Source: a virus
Virus record (IMG/VR): IMGVR_UViG_3300020731_000050
Span: 1-33,002 of that record
Direction: 5' to 3' (one strand)
DNA length: 33,002 nucleotides
The notes beneath the pieces were generated by a model. The model was not told the DNA's origin and did not search any database. It was given only the letters and a program-made list of their open reading frames with translations. Made by a program: the position numbers and the translations under genes. Within the stretch, counting starts at the first letter, position 1. Every line of letters starts with the position of its first letter. This document shows, one piece after another, positions 8,861 to 17,345 of this stretch.

Positions 8861-11800
8861 ATGTCACAAACAATAAATTTAGGAAAATTAAGACTTGATT
8901 GGAGAGGTGATTATAACCCATCTACTCCAAACGTCGTTAATGATGTGGTTACATATCGCGGACAGCAATGGGTATGTACTCAACCAACACAAGCGGCCCA
9001 GTTTACTGGTAGTCAACTTACTAACCAATTAACTGTAACTGCATTAACACCAATTACTGGTAACGTAAACGTAGTTTCAACTGCTGCCGGTACAACTGTA
9101 ACAGTATCAAGCACAGCTGGATTAGTTACTGGTAACCAAATTGTTATCTCAGGAAACAGTGGTGGCGGACTAACTAGCGGATCAACATACTTTGTAGGTA
9201 GTATAACATCTAGTACAACAATGACATTAGCAACAAGTTATGCTAACGCTATTTCAGGATCATATATTACATTTACTGCAAACACATTTGGCTCACAAAG
9301 TTCTGGTACAATCGCACAATCAGGAACAAGTTTTGTAGCATACGGTTCAATTGCAGTAGGGCAAGTTATTGCAAATTCAACTTCTCCAATCACAATTACA
9401 AACGCAACTGGTACAGGTGCAATCGCAACATTAACATTTGCAACACAACCTAGTGCTCCTTATGCAGTTGGTTCATCGATCACTGTCCAAGGTGTAACTC
9501 CGTTAGGATATAACGGTATATATGTAGTCACTGCATGTAACTCAACAAGTGTTAGCTTTGCAAATATTACTACATTAACAATGCAACCAGGTAGTGCTGG
9601 TACTGTTAGTAGTGTAACTAATGCAGTTACAATTACAGCAGGTGTAAACAATAACGGTACTGGAGTATATACAGTAAGCAACTCAGTAAGCTCTTCAACA
9701 GGTAGCATTAGTTGGACAACAGTTGCGGCATCTACTCCAACTCCAGGAAGCGCATATTGGACTCAATTTACTCAATTGTTTAACAACAATGCTACATGGA
9801 CAAATGGTCAATCTTATGCAGTAGGTGACGTAGTAGTTTATGCAACTCCTGCTAGCTTATTATCAGTACCTAGTTCAATTGCAGGTAACTATACTTTAAG
9901 TCGTACTGTAACACAAGCCTACTATTGTACTGCCGCACACACAGCAAATAACAATGCAGGTAACGGCACAGTAATTACTCCTATTGATAGTGGTTTCTGG
10001 ACTCCAGTGAACCGTAAAGGCGCATTAGGAACTCAATTATCCCCACAATCATTATATGGTACATATAATTTAGGTGTATATAGTAACCAAAATAATTCAA
10101 CATTGGTATTACCAAATAGAGGAATTGCATTTGATAATAGCCCAAACTATTATAACGGTGCAACAAAGAATACAACTGACAGCCCAACAGGTGGATATGT
10201 AGCAGCCAACGGTCAAGCAATGAGTTGGGGCGCAGACATTAACGGATCTGTTGGATTGCCACAAGCAGGACAAGCGACCTCAGGTACCGCAACATGGGCA
10301 ATGAATAGTTTAACATTCCCATTTTATGATTACTGGCGTTCAGGAAGCATTACAGGACAAACTGGCGTTCATGCAACTCCAGATGGCGGAATGCCACGTA
10401 TTATTCAGTGGGAAAAATCATACGACCGTAACGTAGTTCTTATGAACTCAGGCGAAGTATTTTGCTGGGGCGGTGGAAGTAACGGTGAAAATGGTAATGG
10501 CGCAACAGCTAACGTTGCATATCCAGTTCGTGCAGGCGGAACATTAACATCAATATATAATAACACATCTCCAACAGGAACAAGTTATACTAACGGTACA
10601 ATTTATACAGCGGGTCATGCGTTCTTTAACGTTCGTATTAAACGTATTAGTACTAGCGGCGGTTGCGGATACGGTGCAAGTAATGGACACACATTAGCAT
10701 TGGACGAAAATGGTCAGCTGTGGGTGTGGGGTAGTAACACTAACGGACAGTTAGGCGTAGGTTATATAACCGGTACTAACAATACAACCAACTATAGCAT
10801 TCCAGTTCAAATTCCAAAATTAGCATTTGCAACAGCCAGTTTACCAACAGGACAAAGCGTTGTAGGTATATGGGCATGTGGTGCTGGTACTAACGGCTGG
10901 AGTTATGCAGTTACACAAGATGGAAATTTATGGGCGTGGGGAGTTAACGGTGCAGGTCAATTAGGCACTGGTAATACTTCAACACAATATCAACCACTAC
11001 TAATTAATAACGTAGCTGGTTCAGGATTAACATTCGGCGGTGGCGGTGTTGGATCTGTTGTTAAAATTCAAGTATTGGATAACGGCGGCGCATCGACAAA
11101 CGCATGTGCGGCAATTTTAACAAGTACAGGACAATTATATTGTGCAGGTTCAAACGCTAGTTATTGGGCAGGTTCGACTACCGCTTCATTAACTTTCTGG
11201 ACTGTAGTAGGTGGTGGTCCAGGTACAGCTAGTAACAGTATTTGTAAAGATATGTGGTTATACGGTTCAGGCGGATCATATGCAAGTTTAATGCAACGTG
11301 ATGCAACTACAGGTTTTTGTTGGACCAGCGGTTATAATTTATATGGACAACTAGGTCTAAGCGGTACTTCTGTTACAGCAAACAATAGTACAGTAACTAT
11401 TAGTAAGATGAACGTAGCAGGAAGCATCTATAACTTAATAAACGTAAAACAATTAGCATTTAGTGCATACGGTAACGTATGTGTTGCAACAGTAGTGCTA
11501 GACAACGGTATGAGTTTTAGTATTGGTAATAACTATTATGGCGCGGCCAGTATTGGTTATAGCAACTCAGGCGGCCTAGGCGGCACAGCAGGATACACTG
11601 GAGCGCAAACAACAGGATTTACAGCACCTGCAATTAACGGAACATTTGCAACTGAAGCAAACGCAATTGAATTAGTTAACTCATATGTATGGCAACCACT
11701 ACGTACTCCTCCAGGAATGCAAGGTAACATGGCAGACGCAATGGGATTTGGTTATTCAAGTGCTAACTATCAATGGTTAATGTGGTTGAATAAAGACGGA

Positions 11801-11926
11801 CGTGTGATGGTTGCTGGTAACGGCGGTGATGGTACAGTTCGTGCAAACTTAGCGGGCCAGTATCACATCGCGTATGATGGCCTCGGCACAAACATTGAAA
11901 CAATGACTACTCCAATTACTGATTAA
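8861..11926 (+). CDS. tail adhesin with RCC1-type beta-propeller (paralogue 1)
   Basis: A 1021-aa protein. It opens with the anchor shared by four genes here (INLGKLRLDWRGDY) and a carbohydrate-binding-like repeat whose second half (YWTQF, about residue 300) is separated from its first (WVCTQ, about 40) by some 250 residues of inserted beta modules, including a GYNG module at nt 9419-9564. Residues about 450-990 carry roughly eight RCC1-like units of the form G-x-hydrophobic-WxWGxNxxGQLGxG. The best are LWVWGSNTNGQLGVG (about 618) and LWAWGVNGAGQLGTG (about 690). Others include VFCWGGGSNGENGNG, CWTSGYNLYGQLG and VMVAGNGGDG. RCC1 units build seven-bladed propellers; here the spacing is longer (60-90 aa). 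TPDGGMPRIIQWEK precedes the propeller, as in the two paralogues downstream. SD AGGATAA. Inferred receptor-binding protein. Confidence 0.8.
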   Translation: MSQTINLGKLRLDWRGDYNPSTPNVVNDVVTYRGQQWVCTQPTQAAQFTGSQLTNQLTVTALTPITGNVNVVSTAAGTTVTVSSTAGLVTGNQIVISGNSGGGLTSGSTYFVGSITSSTTMTLATSYANAISGSYITFTANTFGSQSSGTIAQSGTSFVAYGSIAVGQVIANSTSPITITNATGTGAIATLTFATQPSAPYAVGSSITVQGVTPLGYNGIYVVTACNSTSVSFANITTLTMQPGSAGTVSSVTNAVTITAGVNNNGTGVYTVSNSVSSSTGSISWTTVAASTPTPGSAYWTQFTQLFNNNATWTNGQSYAVGDVVVYATPASLLSVPSSIAGNYTLSRTVTQAYYCTAAHTANNNAGNGTVITPIDSGFWTPVNRKGALGTQLSPQSLYGTYNLGVYSNQNNSTLVLPNRGIAFDNSPNYYNGATKNTTDSPTGGYVAANGQAMSWGADINGSVGLPQAGQATSGTATWAMNSLTFPFYDYWRSGSITGQTGVHATPDGGMPRIIQWEKSYDRNVVLMNSGEVFCWGGGSNGENGNGATANVAYPVRAGGTLTSIYNNTSPTGTSYTNGTIYTAGHAFFNVRIKRISTSGGCGYGASNGHTLALDENGQLWVWGSNTNGQLGVGYITGTNNTTNYSIPVQIPKLAFATASLPTGQSVVGIWACGAGTNGWSYAVTQDGNLWAWGVNGAGQLGTGNTSTQYQPLLINNVAGSGLTFGGGGVGSVVKIQVLDNGGASTNACAAILTSTGQLYCAGSNASYWAGSTTASLTFWTVVGGGPGTASNSICKDMWLYGSGGSYASLMQRDATTGFCWTSGYNLYGQLGLSGTSVTANNSTVTISKMNVAGSIYNLINVKQLAFSAYGNVCVATVVLDNGMSFSIGNNYYGAASIGYSNSGGLGGTAGYTGAQTTGFTAPAINGTFATEANAIELVNSYVWQPLRTPPGMQGNMADAMGFGYSSANYQWLMWLNKDGRVMVAGNGGDGTVRANLAGQYHIAYDGLGTNIETMTTPITD

Positions 11927-11937
11927 GGATTATAAAC

Positions 11938-14415
11938 ATGTCAACATTAGATTTAGGAAAAATTAAGCAACTTTGGAGAGGTACATGGAGTGCTAGTAAC
12001 AGCTATCTACCAAACGATATTGTAGCTAACAACGGTGCAGTATGGATTTGCACCCAAGCACATGGTGTTGGATCAAGCACAGAATTCAGCCCAGGCAAGC
12101 GTGACCGTACAAACGTGTTAGGTAAAACTATAGATGCGGCAGAAATTAACGTAGTTAACGTTACAGTATCAACAGTTAATAGTGTTAACTATTTCTTTTT
12201 AGATGGTCGTCAAACTCCTAGCTTAACACTATATGCAAACGTCCACTACAGATTCTACCAAAAAGATTCAAGTAATACTGGTCACAGATTTGCGTTATCA
12301 ATAACTGCCGACGGTATCTATGGATTAAATGGAGCTGAATTAAGTTCAGCAAGTACAGGATATACATATCAATATGCAGGTACTCCAGGAGTTGACGGAT
12401 CTTTAGATGTTGTATTATCTAGTGGATTTGTTGGAACTTTATATTATTATTCAGCTAATGATCCTGGTTTTGGCGGCGCAGCCTTAACTCCTAAACCTGC
12501 ATTAACAATCAGTGCCGGTTGGAGAGGTTATCAGTATTGGGATCAACTAACTACAGGTTATCAATTTGTAGGTGCATACAGCCCGACTACTCAGTATTAT
12601 TACAATAACATTGTGGAATATCAAGGCGCAACATATCTAGCATTATCAGATAATTTTGGTACATTCCCAGCAGAACCTACAACAGGTACAACTGCACCAC
12701 AGTGGATGTTATTAGTCGGCGGAGATCGTAGAAGTGAAAATAATGCAGTTGGTTGGATGATGAACAAAGGTCCTATCGGTTGGCCATACCCGAATGGCAA
12801 TCAAGGGAACGGAAATCACTATCAAGCAATGAAATGGATTAGTCGTTCAGGTCGTGTTTATAATCACGGTTGTGGTTCTAACTATAATCACGGTGTTGAT
12901 TTTACAGATGCTGTAGTAGCATCATCTTTTCCACAAGAAGTTACATTCAATCACGTTGATTGGTGGAACAGTAGAGATAACGGTGGTCCAGGACGTTTAG
13001 TAACACCAGACGGTATGCCTCCAAAATGTATTCAGATTGAAGCAGGCTATCAGTGGGCTCATTACTTGTTTAACAACGGCGAAGTATGGGGTAACGGTGC
13101 TAATTCTAACGGATATTTAGGCACAGGCGATGCAAGTAACGCAGGATTACCAAAGCGTGTAATTGGCTTAAACGATACACGTATTGTTAAAATTTCTGCG
13201 GCATATGGTCCTATTGCAGACGGACATCATGTTTTAGCATTAGATGAATATGGTTATGTATGGGCATGGGGTGACAACACAGCAGGTCAACTAGGAGTTG
13301 GTAACGTTGCTAACAACTACTTGCCATCAGCACAACGTTTACCACGCATTTTCTTTAACAACGAACGTGTTGTAGATATTATTGCAATGGGTACTGGTTC
13401 TAACGGATGTAGCTATGCAAGAACTGCACAAGGTAACTTGTATGCATGGGGCTATAATGGCGTAAGTCAATTAGGCACTGGCGATACAACAACACGTTAC
13501 CGTCCAGTACAGATGAGTACAAGTACATGGAGCCCAAGTGCTAACAACGGTATCTTAAAATGGCAAGCCGCTGGAGTTGGTGCATACGCTTCTTTCATGA
13601 TTTTAGATGGTAACGGTTTCTTATGGCAAACCGGATATGATGGTTACGGTGCTGCCGCTAATACTGCCGCAGTTTCTAGAACTACACTAACAAAATCAAC
13701 AGCAGGACCAGCAGGAACAATTAACAATTTCTGGTTAGTATGGTCAGGCGATACATCACCTTACTATATTAATTTTATTAGAACAACAACAGGTCTTACA
13801 TACTCTTGCGGTGCAGGAACAACACCTACTTCAGGAAACAACGTATTAGGATACGGTACAGTAAGTGTACAACCTGCCGCAGGCGTGTTAATTACAGCCT
13901 CAACAAATCCGCTTTCTAACACAATTGGAAGTAGTTATGGTTTGTACAACATTGTTGATGTTTATATGCATTTAAGCAATACTGGTACTAACAGAACTGT
14001 AACTTGGTTAACATCAAGCGGCAAAATGTTTAGTCAGGGCTACAACAACTTTGGTGAACTTGGCAATCCTGGTATTGCAACCAACGCAACTAATTCACCA
14101 GATGAATTACAAAGCAGTACATACAACCCAGTAGTAGTTTATGCTTTCCCAGGTACAAAACCAGTACAGTTAATGCCAAGCGGCTACGGCGGAACATCAC
14201 AACAAGTACAACATGGTATGTTTGCCATGACAGATATTGGACAAGTATTTGCGTGGGGTTCAACGAAGAGCGCCGCAGTTAACCCAGGATTTGAAGGTTG
14301 CTTTATTGGTTATAGCCCAACAGCAAGCGTAGGTACAGTTGCTACCGGTCAGACTGGTGCGTCAGGTACTGCTTATGGCGTGTTTACACCAGTGGCTATT
14401 CAGTACGCAAGATAA
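11938..14415 (+). CDS. tail adhesin with RCC1-type beta-propeller and cupredoxin-like module (paralogue 2)
   Basis: An 825-aa protein. The N-terminal anchor LDLGKIKQLWRGTW and a carbohydrate-binding-like repeat (VWICTQAHG, about 36-44) are interrupted by a cupredoxin-like module at about residues 83-180: YFFLDGRQTPSLTLYANV, GHRFALS near 114, GTLYYYSANDPGFGG near 165-180. The repeat closes with YQYWDQLTTG (about 200) and a second full repeat follows (VGAYSPTTQYYYNNIVEYQG). Residues about 300-790 hold about eight RCC1-like units, for example VWAWGDNTAGQLGVG (about 440) and LYAWGYNGVSQLGTG (about 500). The pre-propeller block TPDGMPPKCIQIEAGY and LFNNGEVWGNG matches both neighbours. The SD AAGGATTA overlaps the previous stop region. 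Inferred receptor-binding fibre. Confidence 0.8.
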   Translation: MSTLDLGKIKQLWRGTWSASNSYLPNDIVANNGAVWICTQAHGVGSSTEFSPGKRDRTNVLGKTIDAAEINVVNVTVSTVNSVNYFFLDGRQTPSLTLYANVHYRFYQKDSSNTGHRFALSITADGIYGLNGAELSSASTGYTYQYAGTPGVDGSLDVVLSSGFVGTLYYYSANDPGFGGAALTPKPALTISAGWRGYQYWDQLTTGYQFVGAYSPTTQYYYNNIVEYQGATYLALSDNFGTFPAEPTTGTTAPQWMLLVGGDRRSENNAVGWMMNKGPIGWPYPNGNQGNGNHYQAMKWISRSGRVYNHGCGSNYNHGVDFTDAVVASSFPQEVTFNHVDWWNSRDNGGPGRLVTPDGMPPKCIQIEAGYQWAHYLFNNGEVWGNGANSNGYLGTGDASNAGLPKRVIGLNDTRIVKISAAYGPIADGHHVLALDEYGYVWAWGDNTAGQLGVGNVANNYLPSAQRLPRIFFNNERVVDIIAMGTGSNGCSYARTAQGNLYAWGYNGVSQLGTGDTTTRYRPVQMSTSTWSPSANNGILKWQAAGVGAYASFMILDGNGFLWQTGYDGYGAAANTAAVSRTTLTKSTAGPAGTINNFWLVWSGDTSPYYINFIRTTTGLTYSCGAGTTPTSGNNVLGYGTVSVQPAAGVLITASTNPLSNTIGSSYGLYNIVDVYMHLSNTGTNRTVTWLTSSGKMFSQGYNNFGELGNPGIATNATNSPDELQSSTYNPVVVYAFPGTKPVQLMPSGYGGTSQQVQHGMFAMTDIGQVFAWGSTKSAAVNPGFEGCFIGYSPTASVGTVATGQTGASGTAYGVFTPVAIQYAR

Positions 14416-14419
14416 TATT

Positions 14420-14818
14420 ATGAAAATATTAAGTCATATTAAAGGAACGTTAGAAGGATTCATCGAGCACGAACCGCTCGACGGATACATTCCTAAAGTT
14501 AGTTACAAATTTTTAGGAGATACAGACAATAAAGAGTTTTATAGTTTTGATCCTAGCGTAGTAGCCCTTGCTGATAACGATGAAAGATTTCAAGTTAAAG
14601 TATATGACAAAGAAAACCCAGAAGATGTTGAATATTTGAATAAAATTAAAAACGATTTATGGGTCATAAAAGACGAAACACAAGAAATCAAGAGCAAGTT
14701 GAATATGGATTTGTTTACTGTACTTACTAACTTAGCAAGTGGCGATAAATATACTATAGATACACTAACAGCTCTTAAAAAAGAACATGATGATTACTTT
14801 AGTAATCTAGGATTTTAA
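14420..14818 (+). CDS. small unrecognised protein between propeller genes (possible fibre assembly factor)
   Basis: I place the start at the ATG at 14420, giving 132 aa and starting 4 nt after the upstream stop. The frame remains open further upstream (to 14339), but that would put 27 residues inside the preceding gene with no ribosome site. The product is unlike its neighbours: charged and Lys/Asp/Glu-rich rather than Ser/Thr/Asn-rich. It starts MKILSHIKGTLEGFIEHEP, has an acidic middle (DKENPEDVEYLNKIKNDLW), and a predicted helical C-terminal half (KDETQEIKSKLNMDLFTVL, then TALKKEHDDYF). I do not recognise the family. The position, embedded between fibre paralogues, and the non-fibre composition are what one expects of a tail-fibre chaperone or small adaptor; this is inference only. 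No clear Shine-Dalgarno is seen, so translation may be coupled. Confidence 0.7.
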   Translation: MKILSHIKGTLEGFIEHEPLDGYIPKVSYKFLGDTDNKEFYSFDPSVVALADNDERFQVKVYDKENPEDVEYLNKIKNDLWVIKDETQEIKSKLNMDLFTVLTNLASGDKYTIDTLTALKKEHDDYFSNLGF

Positions 14819-14830
14819 CAGGATAACACC

Positions 14831-17326
14831 ATGGCAATTACAGTCTCAGAATTTAAATTTAATTACAGAGGACAATGGCAATCAAGTACATTGTACCTTA
14901 AGAATGATATTGTTCAATTTAACAATGCCGCTTATGTCTGCTTACAAAATATTCCAGACGAGTGGAAAATTGCCACAGATAAACAGATCGATACTACTAG
15001 TTATTTTACTGGCACTCCAGAAATTTACTTTGCAGACAAGCGTCCAGATGCAGAAACACAATACTGGCGTCTGATTGTTCGCGGAAATCAATTTAAACGC
15101 GGTTGGGGCCCACATAAAGTTTACACATACGGTGACGTTGTACGTTACGGTGGAGACTTGTATATGTATACCGGTACCCCAGGTTCAGGTGCAACTGCAA
15201 CTGCAACTATCAACGGACAAGGTAGCATTGTTTCAGTAACAATTACAAACGGTGGTTCAGGTTATTCACAAGCTCCATTAGTTACATTTGGTTTTGATAG
15301 TTTACGTGGCAGTTTTGGCGCACAGGGTTATGCAACAGTATCAGCTGGTGTAGTTACTGGTGTAGTTATTACTAACCCAGGCGTTGGATATCAAACAGCT
15401 CCGACAGTTAGCATTAACTTTGCTCCAGTACGTAACACATGGCCTGAAGATCCAACATACTGGGTTCGTGTATTTCAAAATCCAAACAGAGATACTCGTC
15501 GTTTAAGCGGGGTAGTATTCCCAAATCATCAACCTTTAGGTTGGACACGTAACTATGGTGATTATCCAAACCCTGTAGTAGCTGACGGTAATGCAGTACA
15601 ATTTATTGGGGCAGACGGAGTTCCGTACAGTGCCGGTTATCACTATAATGTTGTGGCTGGATCTTCATATAATACAGCAGGCCGTGGTGTCAGAGATTGG
15701 ACACATAGCTGGCAACCTGCTACATTTACGTTTACTGACTGGATGCGTTCAACTGATAATACAACTAGTTTAGGACTTGGCGCATTACCAAATGCATGGT
15801 TACCAACTCCGGACGGTCTTCCTCCACGTTGCGTACAATGGATACGTACTAGTTCAGCAAGTTGCTGGTTGTTTAACAACGGTGAAGTTTACTATTCAGG
15901 TATCAACGATGCTAACGGTGTAGCAGGTAATACTGGTACAACACAATATAATTGCTCAACTCGTGTAACTAACTTGGCAACAACTGGTTGGTTAGGCGAA
16001 ACTTGGCCACGTAGTTTTAACCAAACTAAGATTATTAAAATCGATGCAACAACTGTTGGTTTAAATTCCCAACTAACTGCATCTTGGTTTGCATTAGGTA
16101 ACGATGGTAGCATGTGGGCATGGGGTTACAACGGCCAAAGTCAATTAGGCTTAGGTAGTGCATTAGCAACAACTAACGGTAACACAACTAGCCAGCCAGC
16201 ACCAATTCGTATTCCTGCCGCATACTTTGATAACAAGAAAATTGTTGACTTTATTGCGTTCGGCGGCGACTATGGCTCTGTTCTAGCACTAGACGAAGAT
16301 GGCGACTTATGGGGCTGGGGAACTGACTACTCAGGTGAATTAGGTATGGGCGGTTTTGCCGCAGGTAACTCTGCGAAGTTATTCCCAACTCGTGTACCAT
16401 TTGACTTTAGAAAGTATGGCGGTATTAAGAAGATGTCTTACGCACACAGTGAAACTAGCGCGACAACTCCATTAAACCGTTATGTAATGATTTTAACAAA
16501 TGACGGTAGTTTATTTGGTGCAGGTAACTTCCCACAAGGTATGTCACCAAATACACCATTCTATGCCCCAGCAAACACGTTTACTGGTAGCAACGCTGGT
16601 AGCTTTGTAAACAGATTTACCAAGTATTTGACCACAAACTACAACATTAAACAAGTTGAAAACTTCTGGATTTTAGGCGATGCATATAGCTGTAACGTTT
16701 TCATCCGTGAAAAAGACACTGGCTTAACATACGGTATGGGCGATAACAGTAAGAATACTATTAGTAGCCAAGCAAACGCTTATACGCAAACCGCTGCCGG
16801 TGTCACCGGTCCTTGGACATTAATTCGTGGCCCACGCAACGTGATTAGTATTACTAATAATGAAGCAGGATTTGTTGGTGCTAGCCAAACAGGTTTCTTC
16901 ACTATCATGATGTTAGATGAAAACGGACGTGTATGGGGCCAAGGTGACAACGCATACGGTAGTTTAAGTTTAGGATATGCAGGTAAGAATATTACAACCA
17001 GTTCTAACGATCCAACACAAGATCCAGAAACAGGTGGACAATACAACTATTGGCCAATCAGATTACCAAGCAACACTCGTATTAACGCAATTATGGGATT
17101 TGGGCTATTCTATCAAGGCGGCCCAACATGTTATGACTTGTCAGGATTTATTACTGATGACGGACAAGTATTATACTGCGGAGTTGATGGAACATCACAG
17201 GGCTTAACTACAACAGCTATTGTTCAAGGACAATTAACCTGGGATTTACGTTATCAACAGATTACTACTACAGGTGCAAACCAACCACAAAATCGTTACA
17301 CTATGCACAGCTTAGTTGGCGATTAA
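14831..17326 (+). CDS. tail adhesin with RCC1-type beta-propeller and GxGY repeats (paralogue 3)
   Basis: An 831-aa protein. It opens with EFKFNYRGQWQSSTLYLKN, the carbohydrate-binding-like first strand shared with its neighbours. The first repeat closes at YWRLIVRG (about 78-85) and a second begins at RGWGPHKVYTYGDVVRYGG. In that second repeat the loop after LYMYTG is filled by two GxGY beta repeats (ITNGGSGYSQAPLVTFG, ITNPGVGYQTAPTVSIN; about 136-200) before the closing YWVRVF. Residues about 260-790 contain about eight RCC1-like units, best MWAWGYNGQSQLGLG (about 427), LWGWGTDYSGELGMG (about 493) and VWGQGDNAYGSLSLG (about 700). TPDGLPPRCVQWIRT and LFNNGEVYYSG mark paralogy with the two upstream propeller genes. 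SD AGGATAA. Inferred receptor-binding protein. Confidence 0.8.
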   Translation: MAITVSEFKFNYRGQWQSSTLYLKNDIVQFNNAAYVCLQNIPDEWKIATDKQIDTTSYFTGTPEIYFADKRPDAETQYWRLIVRGNQFKRGWGPHKVYTYGDVVRYGGDLYMYTGTPGSGATATATINGQGSIVSVTITNGGSGYSQAPLVTFGFDSLRGSFGAQGYATVSAGVVTGVVITNPGVGYQTAPTVSINFAPVRNTWPEDPTYWVRVFQNPNRDTRRLSGVVFPNHQPLGWTRNYGDYPNPVVADGNAVQFIGADGVPYSAGYHYNVVAGSSYNTAGRGVRDWTHSWQPATFTFTDWMRSTDNTTSLGLGALPNAWLPTPDGLPPRCVQWIRTSSASCWLFNNGEVYYSGINDANGVAGNTGTTQYNCSTRVTNLATTGWLGETWPRSFNQTKIIKIDATTVGLNSQLTASWFALGNDGSMWAWGYNGQSQLGLGSALATTNGNTTSQPAPIRIPAAYFDNKKIVDFIAFGGDYGSVLALDEDGDLWGWGTDYSGELGMGGFAAGNSAKLFPTRVPFDFRKYGGIKKMSYAHSETSATTPLNRYVMILTNDGSLFGAGNFPQGMSPNTPFYAPANTFTGSNAGSFVNRFTKYLTTNYNIKQVENFWILGDAYSCNVFIREKDTGLTYGMGDNSKNTISSQANAYTQTAAGVTGPWTLIRGPRNVISITNNEAGFVGASQTGFFTIMMLDENGRVWGQGDNAYGSLSLGYAGKNITTSSNDPTQDPETGGQYNYWPIRLPSNTRINAIMGFGLFYQGGPTCYDLSGFITDDGQVLYCGVDGTSQGLTTTAIVQGQLTWDLRYQQITTTGANQPQNRYTMHSLVGD

Positions 17327-17345
17327 GAATTAATAGGAAAATAAA

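Noticed and set aside
14339-14419. Upstream start for the 132-aa gene
   Set aside because: The 27 extra residues lie inside the preceding propeller gene in another frame and have no ribosome site. The ATG at 14420 fits the operon spacing.
4882-17326. A diversity-generating retroelement acting on the fibres
   Set aside because: No reverse transcriptase gene, template repeat or adenine-biased variable repeat pair was found in the window. Paralogue divergence is spread over long regions.
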